Positions 10,958 through 19,478 of a DNA stretch of 64,000 bases are shown in pieces; the first letter of the stretch is position 1; every line of letters begins with the position of its first letter. The stretch comes from an uncultured Halieaceae bacterium (lineage in GTDB: Bacteria > Pseudomonadota > Gammaproteobacteria > Pseudomonadales > Halieaceae), in assembly GCA_938074135.1 (NCBI GenBank), contig CALJFL010000048.1, forward strand, positions 1 through 64,000. The letters are read 5' to 3'. The position numbers and the translations under genes were made by a program. Under the pieces are notes generated by a model, which had not been told where the DNA came from, searched no databases, and saw only the letters and a program-made list of their open reading frames with translations.

Positions 10958-10966
10958 GTCACCGAC

Positions 10967-12385
10967 ATGATTCCTGTTATCGCCCTCGTCGGTCGTCCCA
11001 ACGTGGGCAAATCGACGCTGTTTAACCAGCTCACGCGCAGCCGTGACGCGCTGGTTGCCGACTATGCCGGTCTCACCCGGGACCGTAAGTATGGCGAGGT
11101 TCGGCTTGGTGACAGGCCCTGTGTGGTGATTGATACGGGCGGAATCAGCGGCGATGAAGACGGCATTGATTCGCAGATGGCGGGTCAGTCGCTGATGGCG
11201 ATTGAGGAAGCCGACGCTGTCTTGATGATGGTAGATGCTCGTGATGGCCTCAACCCGACAGATGAGGCGCTGGCCAAACATCTGCGCCAGCACAACAAGG
11301 TGTTTCACCTGGTCGTCAACAAGATCGATGGTATTAATGAAGACCTGGCCCAGGGTGATTTTTATGCTCTGGGTGTTGAGTCCATGTTTGCCATTGCCGC
11401 CTCGCACGGTCGCGGTGTGCGCCACATGATCGATGCCATACTGGACTCTTTCCCGGAGCCCGAGGCAAGAGCAGAGCCACAGTTCCCGGACAGTACCCGG
11501 GTAGCCGTTGTTGGCCGGCCTAATGTTGGTAAGTCGACGCTGGTCAATCGGTTGCTGGGAGAGGAGCGGGTCGTGGTCTACGATCAGCCCGGAACGACCC
11601 GCGACAGCATCTACATTGATTTCGAGCGCGGCGAAGCAAAGTACACGCTGATTGATACGGCCGGTGTACGTCGTCGCAAGAATGTCCGTGAGACAGTCGA
11701 GAAGTTTTCTATCGTCAAAACCCTGAAGGCTATCGACGACGCCCATGTGGTAGTGCTGGTGATGGATGCTCACGAGGGCCTGGTTGACCAGGATATGCAT
11801 CTGCTGGGTCATTGTATCGATGCGGGGCGCGGCCTGGTGCTGGCGGTCAACAAGTGGGATGGGGTTGAGAGCGACCAGCGCGACCGCATCAAGTCCGAGC
11901 TGCAACGACGCTTGCAGTTTGCCGACTATGCAGATACTCACTTTATTTCGGCACTGCATGGCACCGGCGTCGGGCATCTGTACAAATCGATCGACGCGGC
12001 TTACCAGTCGGCCACACGCAAACTCAATACCAATATGCTGACGCGTATTTTGGAAGGGGCGGTGTTTGACCATCCGCCGCCGATGATCAATGGTCGCCGC
12101 ATCAAGCTTCGCTATGCTCATGCCGGCGGCCAGAACCCCCCGCTGATTGTCCTGCACGGTACCCAGACAGGCAAAGTGCCAACCAGTTACCAACGCTATC
12201 TCGAGAAAACGTTCAGGCGAGAACTGAAATTGGTGGGTACCCCGGTACGCATAGAGTTCCGCACCGGTGACAACCCTTACGCAGACAAGCGCAACAAGTT
12301 GACCCAACGGCAAGTCTCACGCAAGCGCCGGATGATGGCCCACGTTAAGAAGAGCAAGAAGAGCCAAAAACGCAAGGATCGCTAG
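10967..12385 (+). CDS. der: Ribosome-assembly GTPase Der (EngA)
   Basis: 472 residues. Two tandem GTPase domains, each with GRPNVGKST (about residues 9-17 and 182-190), NKxD motifs (VNKIDG and VNKWDG), then a KH-like C-terminal domain and a Lys/Arg-rich tail. Der is essential for 50S subunit maturation. It closes the conserved hisS-yfgM-bamB-der block. Confidence 0.97.
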   Translation: MIPVIALVGRPNVGKSTLFNQLTRSRDALVADYAGLTRDRKYGEVRLGDRPCVVIDTGGISGDEDGIDSQMAGQSLMAIEEADAVLMMVDARDGLNPTDEALAKHLRQHNKVFHLVVNKIDGINEDLAQGDFYALGVESMFAIAASHGRGVRHMIDAILDSFPEPEARAEPQFPDSTRVAVVGRPNVGKSTLVNRLLGEERVVVYDQPGTTRDSIYIDFERGEAKYTLIDTAGVRRRKNVRETVEKFSIVKTLKAIDDAHVVVLVMDAHEGLVDQDMHLLGHCIDAGRGLVLAVNKWDGVESDQRDRIKSELQRRLQFADYADTHFISALHGTGVGHLYKSIDAAYQSATRKLNTNMLTRILEGAVFDHPPPMINGRRIKLRYAHAGGQNPPLIVLHGTQTGKVPTSYQRYLEKTFRRELKLVGTPVRIEFRTGDNPYADKRNKLTQRQVSRKRRMMAHVKKSKKSQKRKDR

Positions 12386-12387
12386 CT

Positions 12388-12783
12388 GTGCCAGCACTAT
12401 CGCACGCCCACCCAGACCTGGACTCCCGTGAGCAGATAGAGCACTTCGTTGACCTGTTCTATCAGCGGATGCTGAGCGATGAGATTCTGGCCCCTATTTT
12501 TGTCGACGTGGCCGAGATCGATTTGGCAGTGCACCTGCCACACATCAAGGATTACTGGTGCAAGCTTTTACTGGGCGAGCAATCCTATCGTCGGCACACG
12601 ATGAATATTCACCGCCAGCTGCATGGCAAACGAACCCTTGAGGCGTCGGATTTCGACCGTTGGTTAGACACATTTGTCTCTACCATCGACGACAACTTTT
12701 GCGGTGAAAAGGCCGATCGCGCCAAGCGTGTGGCTGGCTCTATTGCCGAAAACATGCAGAAAAGCCTTCAAGGTGGCGCTTAG
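12388..12783 (+). CDS. Group III truncated haemoglobin
   Basis: 131 residues, GTG start with AAGGA upstream, 2 nt after der. The sequence has the group III (GlbP) pattern: HLPHIKDYWCKLLLGEQSYR then a proximal-helix histidine, probably H75 in NIHRQLHG. Such globins bind O2/NO and are linked to nitrosative or oxidative stress; the physiological role here is not shown. It could share the der transcript. The next operon has its own promoter. Confidence 0.85.
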   Translation: MPALSHAHPDLDSREQIEHFVDLFYQRMLSDEILAPIFVDVAEIDLAVHLPHIKDYWCKLLLGEQSYRRHTMNIHRQLHGKRTLEASDFDRWLDTFVSTIDDNFCGEKADRAKRVAGSIAENMQKSLQGGA

Positions 12784-12836
12784 TCATCACCTAACCTACT
12801 GTAATTATTAGATAAAAATATCGGAATAATTTTTTG

Positions 12837-12864
12837 TTGCCTGTTTTGGATTAGGTGTTATAGT
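12837..12864 (+). promoter_or_regulatory. Predicted sigma-70 promoter of the GIN/YtrA/ABC operon
   Basis: TTGCCT (12837-12842) and TATAGT (12859-12864) are separated by 16 bp. The -10 lies inside the left half of a perfect palindrome, so a protein bound there would block RNA polymerase. The surrounding 100 bp are AT-rich compared with the genes. Confidence 0.5.
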
Positions 12865-12877
12865 TATGTATAACACC
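12854..12877. promoter_or_regulatory. Perfect palindrome, probable operator of the GntR/YtrA regulator
   Basis: Arms GGTGTTATA (12854-12862) and TATAACACC (12869-12877) with a six-base spacer, 9 of 9 pairs. It overlaps the predicted -10 and ends 20 bp before the first start codon of an operon that encodes a YtrA-type GntR repressor at 13939. YtrA-family regulators typically bind such sites and repress their own operons; autoregulation here is inference. Confidence 0.65.
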
Positions 12878-12897
12878 ATATCATAGAGGTGAAGAAA

Positions 12898-13101
12898 ATG
12901 GTTCTGAAAGACCGCAGGGTGCGTCTGTACCGAGCTGATGATCTTATGTTGATTTACGCAGCGCTGTTTCTGGTCTGTGCCGTCATTAGCGCACTGGGCG
13001 GTGGCTGGCTGGGCGTAGCCTGCTTTGTGCCGGTTGCCGTCATTATTGAACTGACGCAGAGCTGGGGTAAGTTGTCTGACCAGCCGGAGTCCGGTCGGTG
13101 A
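12898..13101 (+). CDS. Small membrane protein, first gene of the GIN/YtrA/ABC operon
   Basis: 67 residues from ATG 12898 (GAGGTGA 5 nt upstream; a GTG at 12889 is also in frame). A basic N terminus (VLKDRRVRLYR) precedes two transmembrane stretches at about 17-32 and 35-50. No recognised family. Its stop overlaps the next start (GTGA), so it is co-translated with the GIN-domain protein. Function unknown; co-location suggests a part in the same envelope system. Confidence 0.7.
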   Translation: MVLKDRRVRLYRADDLMLIYAALFLVCAVISALGGGWLGVACFVPVAVIIELTQSWGKLSDQPESGR

Positions 13102-13919
13102 CGGGCCGGGCGCTGCGAGGCGCACTACTGTTGCTTCTGGCTTTGCCGGTGCTCTCCAGCACGGCCGCGGAAATGCGTCGGGTGGAGGGGTTGGAGTTCG
13201 ACAATATTCTCGTCTACGGCTCTGTCGAAGTGGAAGTCAGCCAGGGCGATGCGGTGCTTCTGCAATTGCGAGGCGACGAGGCGTCGCTGGCCAAACAGCC
13301 CTTTTTTATTGACGACCGTAGAACGCTGGTGCTTGGTCGTACCGCCGATAGCAGTTCTGACAGATTCTCTGATGTACGGTATCGCCTGACCGTGGTTGAG
13401 CTGAACCATATTGAGTTAGTTGGTTCTGGTGAAGTCTACCTGAAGCCGGCTGTCGTCGAAAAATTCTACGGTGCAGTGGAAGGGTCGGGCGACCTGCGAA
13501 TTTTCGACCTCCAGGGGGAGGATATTACGCTACAGGTTAGCGGTTCAGGCGATATCGAGGTAGCCGTGATCAAATCGAAGGCACTGCAAATGATCGTCTC
13601 TGGCTCGGGTGACATTGCGATCGGTGAGATGAACACGAGGGATGCCGAGGTATCTCTCAATGGCTCCGGTGATATCGCGGTGGAGACCGGCAGTGCCGAC
13701 CAGCTTCTTGTTCATATCGTCGGTTCGGGTGATGTCGACATGCAGGAAGTCGCTGCCCGCGACGTGGAAATCAATGTGGTTGGATCAGGGACCGCCCAAA
13801 TCGGAACCACCGAGGAGCTGGAAGTGATGGTCATGGGCAGTGGTGACGTCTACTACGGCGGTACGCCGGAAGTCAGTGAATCCGTCCTGGGCTCCGGCGG
13901 GATTCAGCGTCGCGAATGA
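13098..13919 (+). CDS. Secreted GIN-domain (DUF2807) repeat protein
   Basis: 273 residues. Signal peptide at about 1-24 (ALLLLLALPVLSSTAA), then a right-handed beta-helix-like series: nine GSG[D/E/T/G] units about 18-24 residues apart (GSGDLRI, GSGDIEV, GSGDIAI, GSGDIAV, GSGDVDM, GSGDVYY and others). This is the signature of the GIN/DUF2807 family, sometimes called putative autotransporter adhesin head domain, whose function is unsettled. Start GTG overlaps the upstream stop. Expected to be periplasmic or exported. Confidence 0.85.
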   Translation: MTGRALRGALLLLLALPVLSSTAAEMRRVEGLEFDNILVYGSVEVEVSQGDAVLLQLRGDEASLAKQPFFIDDRRTLVLGRTADSSSDRFSDVRYRLTVVELNHIELVGSGEVYLKPAVVEKFYGAVEGSGDLRIFDLQGEDITLQVSGSGDIEVAVIKSKALQMIVSGSGDIAIGEMNTRDAEVSLNGSGDIAVETGSADQLLVHIVGSGDVDMQEVAARDVEINVVGSGTAQIGTTEELEVMVMGSGDVYYGGTPEVSESVLGSGGIQRRE

Positions 13920-13938
13920 TGACGCTGGAGTCAGCATT

Positions 13939-14313
13939 GTGACTGTCGAATGGAACGACAATCAGCCGATTTATCGGCAGTTACGGGATATGGTCGTGGA
14001 TAGAATAATGGATGGCAGCTTTTCAGAGGGCGAGGCCGTGCCCTCGGTCAGGCAGGTCGCTGCGGATTATCAGATCAATCATCTCACCGTGGGTAAAGCC
14101 TACCAGGAACTGGTGGAGGTGGGTCTGCTGGAGAAGCGCCGTGGCCTGGGTATGTTTGTGACCGCAGGTGCCCGCGGCTCGCTGACCAACAATGAGCAGC
14201 AGCGCTTCATGGATGAAGAAGTTCCAGCCTTTGCCCAACGTATCCAGCGTCTTGGGCTCGATATGAACGACATCGTGGCGCAGTTACGCGCCAGTAGGGG
14301 GAAAGACCATTGA
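13939..14313 (+). CDS. GntR-family (YtrA subfamily) transcriptional repressor
   Basis: 124 residues from GTG 13939, with CTGGAG 8 nt upstream. An N-terminal winged helix-turn-helix (NQPIYRQLRDMVVDRIMDGS, then SVRQVAADYQINHLTVGKAYQEL) occupies residues 5-75; the short helical C terminus is typical of YtrA, which usually sits next to ABC transporter genes, as here. It probably binds the palindrome at 12854. Its stop overlaps the TTG start of the ATPase gene. Confidence 0.9.
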   Translation: MTVEWNDNQPIYRQLRDMVVDRIMDGSFSEGEAVPSVRQVAADYQINHLTVGKAYQELVEVGLLEKRRGLGMFVTAGARGSLTNNEQQRFMDEEVPAFAQRIQRLGLDMNDIVAQLRASRGKDH

Positions 14314-15173
14314 GTGAAATAGTTCGTGCCGCAGGCCTGAGCCGAAAGTTCGGTGACATACAGGCGATTGACAGCGTTGACCTGTCGGTAGCCAGCGGTA
14401 GCATAATCGGCCTGATTGGCCCAAATGGTGCGGGTAAAACTACCCTGCTGCGGGCGCTGTTGGGGTTGTCCGATTGTAGCGGCGATGTAGACGTACTGGG
14501 CCTGGACCCTCGGCGACAGCGGGCCAGTTTGATGGAGCAGGTCTGTTTTATTGCGGACACCGCTGTCTTGCCCGGTTGGATGCGAGTCGATCAGTTACTG
14601 GATTATGTCACGGGTACCCACCCTAGGTTTCAGCGCGCCCAGGCGGAGGATTTTCTGCGTACCACGGATGTGGGGATGAACCGGCGGGTCCGCGATTTGT
14701 CGAAGGGCATGACGGTACAGTTGCATCTCGCCCTGGTGATGGCTATCGATGCCAAGTTGCTCATCCTCGACGAACCGACCCTGGGGCTGGATATCCTTTT
14801 CCGAAAGCGGTTTTTCGAGCAACTGCTGAACGACTATTTCGACGGCGAGCGCACGATTATTATTTCCACCCACCAGGTGGAAGAGGTTCAAAATATATTG
14901 ACGGAAGTCCTTTTCATGGACCGTGGCAAGATGATTCTGCAAAAGACAATACCCGCGCTGGAAGAGGAATTCGTTGAGGTGCATGCCGTGGGCGAGGCAG
15001 CAAGCAAGGCGGAGGCTATTCCGTATGTCGGCAAGCGCAGCATTCTGGGGGGCAAAGCCTATATCTTCGAAGGTATTGATCGGGAGGTGCTGGCGCCGCT
15101 GGGTGAAATGCGTACCCCGTCGGTATCTGATCTTTTTGTTGCCAAGGTAGGGGGGGAGCACAACCATGGCTGA
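14310..15173 (+). CDS. ABC transporter ATP-binding protein
   Basis: 287 residues from TTG 14310, overlapping the regulator stop (TTGA). Walker A GPNGAGKTT at 37-45, signature LSKGM at 130-134 in place of LSGGQ, Walker B LLILDEP at about 150-156, H-loop histidine in STHQVEEV. YtrB-like ATPase of the kind paired with YtrA regulators. The permease gene overlaps its end by 8 nt. Substrate not evident; related systems respond to cell-envelope antibiotics. Confidence 0.92.
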   Translation: MSEIVRAAGLSRKFGDIQAIDSVDLSVASGSIIGLIGPNGAGKTTLLRALLGLSDCSGDVDVLGLDPRRQRASLMEQVCFIADTAVLPGWMRVDQLLDYVTGTHPRFQRAQAEDFLRTTDVGMNRRVRDLSKGMTVQLHLALVMAIDAKLLILDEPTLGLDILFRKRFFEQLLNDYFDGERTIIISTHQVEEVQNILTEVLFMDRGKMILQKTIPALEEEFVEVHAVGEAASKAEAIPYVGKRSILGGKAYIFEGIDREVLAPLGEMRTPSVSDLFVAKVGGEHNHG

Positions 15174-16203
15174 AGCGCCGTCTAAAAAGCTGTTTACGCT
15201 GGTGCAAAGGGAGTTGCAGGAGTACAAAAACTCACTGTGCTGGACGCCTGTTGTTATCGCCTGCCTGTTGACGCTGGTTATGCTTGGTAGTGTGCTGTTG
15301 GCAAATCGCATCAGTGTCATGGGTGATGCGGTACTGCAGGTGATACTGCAGGAGCAATCAGCCAGTGGCATGAATATTACAATCCATATCGATAGCGATG
15401 ATGACACCGGCGATACGCTGGAATACACCGTGGAAGAGGAGATGGGCGATACTGATGATTGGGATTTTGACCGCGAGTGGACGTTCAGTCCGCGCGGTAG
15501 CCCCGATCTCGCCGATGAGCTTGATGAGAAGCTCGAAAGCCTCAATCCATTGCTGAACGTGGTGCATATTCTGTTACTTCTGGTCCTGATATTTGTCACC
15601 GCCAATTATCTTCTCGGTGCTCTGTACACCGATCGCAAAGATCGCAGCATCCTGTTCTGGCGCTCGATGCCAGTATCGGAGTGGGAAGAAGTGCTGAGCA
15701 AGTTTGCCGTGGCCCTGTTGGTTGCACCGACGATTTATATCGCGGTTAGCGTGCTGACCCAGTTTGTCGTCGTCCTGCTGTCCATGTTGTTGGTCTGGCG
15801 CATGGACATGGATCCCTACCAGCTGGTCCTTGGCAATATCGACTTTGGGCGACTGCTGTTTGATCAGGTTGGCGGCTGGATACTGACTGCTCTATTAATT
15901 GCGCCAGCGTGCGCCTGGTTACTGCTGGCGTCGGCGGCAGCCCGCCGTTCACCCTTTATGCTGGCGGTGGGTCCGGTGATCGGCCTTATTGTAATTGAGC
16001 AGATTTTTCTCGGTACCGGCTATATAGCCGGGGCTATCAGTCTTCATGTGCCCAGTCTAAGTGAGACCGCGCCAGTGGGGTTTTACGTCAATGGCCCTGA
16101 CTGGAGCACTGTCAGTGGGATCAGTATTGTCGCCGGTCTGGTGTTTTGCGCGGTTTTGCTGTGGTTTACTGTCCTCCTGCGCAAGTACCGCTGGGAGATA
16201 TGA
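15166..16203 (+). CDS. ABC transporter permease with acidic extracytoplasmic loop
   Basis: 345 residues, six predicted membrane spans: one near 25-46, then, after a loop of about 75 residues very rich in Asp/Glu (DSDDDTGDTLEYTVEEEMGD), five more between about 128 and 340. The long acidic loop between the first two spans resembles ABC-2-type permeases. Partner of the ATPase at 14310. The stop overlaps the DUF2164 ATG (ATGA). Confidence 0.85.
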   Translation: MAEAPSKKLFTLVQRELQEYKNSLCWTPVVIACLLTLVMLGSVLLANRISVMGDAVLQVILQEQSASGMNITIHIDSDDDTGDTLEYTVEEEMGDTDDWDFDREWTFSPRGSPDLADELDEKLESLNPLLNVVHILLLLVLIFVTANYLLGALYTDRKDRSILFWRSMPVSEWEEVLSKFAVALLVAPTIYIAVSVLTQFVVVLLSMLLVWRMDMDPYQLVLGNIDFGRLLFDQVGGWILTALLIAPACAWLLLASAAARRSPFMLAVGPVIGLIVIEQIFLGTGYIAGAISLHVPSLSETAPVGFYVNGPDWSTVSGISIVAGLVFCAVLLWFTVLLRKYRWEI

Positions 16204-16445
16204 TCATCGAATTTGATAGTGACCGAAAAAGCATTGTTGTTCACAAAATACAGCGTTATTTCGAGGACGAACTGCAGCAGGAGATAGGGCAGTTTGACGC
16301 TGAGTTCCTGTTGGATTTCTTCGCCCGGGAGATTGGTCCCCAGTTCTATAATCAGGGGCTGCAGGATGCACAGGCTGTCTTGTCAGCGCGCATCGATGAT
16401 CTTCAGGACGCCATTAGTGAAATAGAGAAACCTCCCCCCTCGTGA
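16200..16445 (+). CDS. DUF2164 family protein
   Basis: 81 residues. Matches DUF2164 in length and in IQRYFEDELQQEIGQFDAEFLLDFFAREIGPQFYNQGLQDAQ; the family has no assigned function. ATG overlaps the permease stop, and its own stop overlaps the GTG of the MFS gene, so it is embedded in the operon. No membrane span. Confidence 0.85.
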   Translation: MIIEFDSDRKSIVVHKIQRYFEDELQQEIGQFDAEFLLDFFAREIGPQFYNQGLQDAQAVLSARIDDLQDAISEIEKPPPS

Positions 16446-17677
16446 GACGCGATTCAGCTTTTTCACAGCCACTGTTCCGCCGTTATTTTCCCTCCAGTTG
16501 CCTGTCTACCCTCGGCAGCTGGATCGTGCGCTTCCTGTTGGGTTGGAGCGCCTGGGAACTGACTCACTCGGCTTTATGGGTTGGTGTGGTGGCAGGGCTT
16601 ATGTTACTGCCTACCTTTGTACTGTCCCCGGTTTTCGGCATTGTTGCCGATCGCATAAATCCCCGTAACGGATTGTTGGTAACTGTTGGTTTGTATGGCT
16701 TGATTGCCTTGCTGGCAGGCATCGCCAACACCGGCGGACAGTTCTCCTTGCCCTGGTTGCTGGTTCTGGCAACGGTTTTGGGGGCAGCAACGTCGGCCCA
16801 TACACCGATTCGTCTGGCCCTGGTGCCGCGATTGGTTCCACGGGAGGCTTTGCCCAGTGCTATAGGAATATCGGCGATTATTTTCAATACCTCGCGCATC
16901 CTAGGCCCGGCGGTAGGCGCCTGGTTACTGGCCAATTACTCGCTGTCCGTAGCCTTTTATACAGCCACCCTATTTTTTGCGGGAACTATAGTGCTTTTGC
17001 TGAGCCTTCGGGTAGAGCCGCGACCGCTTCGGTTGAGCAGCTTATCCCTGTTGCAGCAGTTCGGAGAGGGTTTGGTCTACGTACGGACACATCGTGCGAT
17101 CAAACTGATACTCGGCTACACGCTCATCAACGGTCTGCTGGGCAGGACTACGCTGGAATTATTGCCGGCACTGTCGGGTCAACTGCTGGCGGGTGACTCC
17201 GCGACCCTGGCCACCCTGACAGCCGCTGCCGGTGTCGGCTCGATTATGGGGGGGCTGGTGGTCAGTCGCCAGACCAGCGGTGAAATCCGGCTGTTGAGTC
17301 TTGTTACATTTTGTCTGGTGATAGGAGCCGGCGCCATGCTGACAGTCCACTGGTTACAGGGGCTGACTGCTTTCAGCCTGCTGGTCATGGCGCTCAGTAT
17401 GATTACCACCATAGTCGGCACAGGCACCCAGGCGTTGGCCCAGTTGATGGTTGATGAAGACTACAGGGGTAGGGTGTTGAGCCTGTGGACAGTGCTGGCT
17501 ATGGGCGCGCCGGCCATTGGTGCGTTGATCATGGGTGGTTTGGCTGATCTGCTGAGATTTCCGCCGGTATTTACGGGCTTCGCTTTGCTGGCGTTGTTAG
17601 CGGTCGCAGTACTGTTTCGTAAACGCGACTGGCTGTTGCAGCATGAGTCGCCATCTCAAAGCGTGGCCTGCCAGTAG
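16442..17677 (+). CDS. Major facilitator superfamily transporter
   Basis: 411 residues, about 12 membrane spans; an MFS loop motif appears as GIVADRINPRNG (about residues 62-73). Resembles the MFS_3/enterobactin-exporter-like group. Start GTG is coupled to the DUF2164 stop. Last gene of the 12898-17677 operon; its 3' end overlaps the convergent acetyltransferase gene by 22 nt. Substrate unknown. Confidence 0.85.
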   Translation: MRRDSAFSQPLFRRYFPSSCLSTLGSWIVRFLLGWSAWELTHSALWVGVVAGLMLLPTFVLSPVFGIVADRINPRNGLLVTVGLYGLIALLAGIANTGGQFSLPWLLVLATVLGAATSAHTPIRLALVPRLVPREALPSAIGISAIIFNTSRILGPAVGAWLLANYSLSVAFYTATLFFAGTIVLLLSLRVEPRPLRLSSLSLLQQFGEGLVYVRTHRAIKLILGYTLINGLLGRTTLELLPALSGQLLAGDSATLATLTAAAGVGSIMGGLVVSRQTSGEIRLLSLVTFCLVIGAGAMLTVHWLQGLTAFSLLVMALSMITTIVGTGTQALAQLMVDEDYRGRVLSLWTVLAMGAPAIGALIMGGLADLLRFPPVFTGFALLALLAVAVLFRKRDWLLQHESPSQSVACQ

Positions 17678-18153
17678 CCTACGTCTAACCACTTGCCAAA
17701 CTTGCATCCCACTTCCTCCAGATGCGCTACTTTTTCCATGCCCATTTTTTCGTGGAGCGCAACGCTGGCGACATTCGGCAGGGTGATGCCACCAATCACG
17801 ATGTGGATGGAGCGTTCTCTCAACGCCTCGAACAGGGCGTTGTAGAGACGGGTACCAGCGCCCTGTCCTGTGCCGGCAGGTGCGAGGTACACCGTGACTT
17901 CGGCGGTATAACGGTAGGCGCTGCGGTCTCGAAATTTGCCGGCATAGGCGTAGCCGATAACAACGCCCTGAACTTCTGCCACCAGCCAGGGTAGTCCAAT
18001 CGCGTTGATATCCTGTAGCCGTTTGTCGATATCACCGGCTGTGAGCAGCACCTCTTCAAATGTGACGACGGTGTGCTCTATATAATGGTTGTAGATCTCA
18101 CAGATGGCCGCCGCGTCCGCGGTCTCGGCGGGCCTGATAAGGAGAGTCGACAA
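17656..18153 (-). CDS. GNAT acetyltransferase, phosphinothricin-acetyltransferase-like
   Basis: 165 residues. GNAT fold with the acetyl-CoA loop seen as GTGQGAGTRLYNALFEALRERSI and the PAT-family start IRPAETADAAAICEIYNHYIEHTVVTFEE. Such enzymes acetylate amino groups of small molecules (for example phosphinothricin or methionine sulfoximine); the true substrate is open. Followed by 14 nt to the cytochrome gene on the same strand. Confidence 0.85.
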   Translation of the reverse strand: MSTLLIRPAETADAAAICEIYNHYIEHTVVTFEEVLLTAGDIDKRLQDINAIGLPWLVAEVQGVVIGYAYAGKFRDRSAYRYTAEVTVYLAPAGTGQGAGTRLYNALFEALRERSIHIVIGGITLPNVASVALHEKMGMEKVAHLEEVGCKFGKWLDVGYWQATL

Positions 18154-18167
18154 AGTATTCCTGCCTG

Positions 18168-19478
18168 CTATTCCATCTCGCCGGAGGCCACGCGCTTCTC
18201 GTAGATTTTTTCCAGTTTGTACAGATCTTGCTGCAACTCGAAGAATCCGTGCCAGTGCGCATAGTCCGGCGCGCCCATCATTGCGCCTTGGCGAGCGCGT
18301 CGGCCCTCATGGTGCCAGAGATGGTAATAGGTGATCTGGAATTCATCTGCCCAGGGGTTTTTACCCAACAGGTTTTTTGCTCGTAGTGCCTCCAGCATCT
18401 CGGTTGCAGGTTCGTAGTAAGCGACGTTGTATAGTTTGACCGCCTTGTCGCCCTGCGCGAAAAATCCATCGGTATGCAGTGTGCTGTGGCAGTTGTTACA
18501 TACCGATTTCATTTTCTCTCTGCCGGCTGGCCCGTCGCCCAGTAACGGGCTTAGTACATCGTCCGATCCCCTGACTTTTGACTCCTTGTCCCACAGGTTC
18601 CAATACAGGCGCTCACTCACATTGTGTGTTACCGACAATTCACCGATACCACTCATGTGGCATGTGCTGCAGGTGGGCGCGCGGTAATCTCCCGGCTCCC
18701 AGGCGTCGGGGGCGGTGTCCCACTCCCAGTCGTCACCACCGGTGTTGTAAAGGTGGCCGTGTTTGGAGTTGTTGTAGATTTCTATATTGGGATGATCCGG
18801 GCCCAGGTGACAGGACGCGCAGGCCTCGGGCTTGCGTGATTCCGCTATGCTGAACGTGTGGCGGCTGTGGCAGGCGGTACAGCTGCCAGTCGCACCATCT
18901 GGATAGATGTTACCCATACCATTGTTAGGCCACGTTTCCGGTGTTGGCCTGTTGTTGGCGTCTAACTCAATTTTGGTGCCATGACACTGCATGCAACCGG
19001 TTTCGCTTGGCGCATCCTGAAATTCAGGATGGTTGCGACCTTCGTGAATATTGGTCAGTGCGTGCAGGTTGTCCTTCGGAATAATCTGGTGGTAGGCGCG
19101 AAAGTGCCCGGACTGGTTAAACTGGGCGACGGCGGCGGTATGGCAGTTGCCACAGACCGCGGGTGACACCAGTACTGACACATAGATGTCTGTACCGTTG
19201 AGCGATTCGTGCTGAGTAGCCATCGGTGAGTCTGCCGGTACCTGATGACAATCAATACACGAGACGCCGACGTGGGCATGACGACTGTTTTTCCAGTCGG
19301 CGATTTGTCCTGGCGACACGTTCTTGTGGCAGTCGATGCAGCCCTTGCCGGCTTCAGACAGGCGTCGGTCAATCTGCAGGGTTTTGACCTGGGCCAGGCT
19401 GCCCGGTGAAGTAGAGCCCTCGGCCTGCACCAGGGGCGATAGCAAGCAAAACAGTATTGTGCCTATTAGCAGTCTCAT
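18168..19478 (-). CDS. Octahaem cytochrome c, hydroxylamine oxidoreductase-like
   Basis: 436 residues with an N-terminal signal peptide (1-19, cleavage after VQA). Exactly eight CxxCH haem motifs start at C47, C74, C109, C162, C200, C220, C270 and C327. The C terminus YYHLWHHEGRRARQG and GAPDYAHWHGFFELQQD is typical of the HAO-like family. Family members oxidise hydroxylamine (nitrifiers) or reduce nitrite/hydroxylamine (the epsilon-proteobacterial type). The ATG overlaps the stop of the tetrahaem gene (ATGA), so the two proteins are made together. Direction of reaction is not provable here. Confidence 0.87.
   Translation of the reverse strand: MRLLIGTILFCLLSPLVQAEGSTSPGSLAQVKTLQIDRRLSEAGKGCIDCHKNVSPGQIADWKNSRHAHVGVSCIDCHQVPADSPMATQHESLNGTDIYVSVLVSPAVCGNCHTAAVAQFNQSGHFRAYHQIIPKDNLHALTNIHEGRNHPEFQDAPSETGCMQCHGTKIELDANNRPTPETWPNNGMGNIYPDGATGSCTACHSRHTFSIAESRKPEACASCHLGPDHPNIEIYNNSKHGHLYNTGGDDWEWDTAPDAWEPGDYRAPTCSTCHMSGIGELSVTHNVSERLYWNLWDKESKVRGSDDVLSPLLGDGPAGREKMKSVCNNCHSTLHTDGFFAQGDKAVKLYNVAYYEPATEMLEALRAKNLLGKNPWADEFQITYYHLWHHEGRRARQGAMMGAPDYAHWHGFFELQQDLYKLEKIYEKRVASGEME

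Noticed and set aside
10745..12313. 522-codon open frame on the minus strand opposite der
   Set aside because: Mirror frame of a well-conserved gene; the product has no family features and der is certain on the plus strand.
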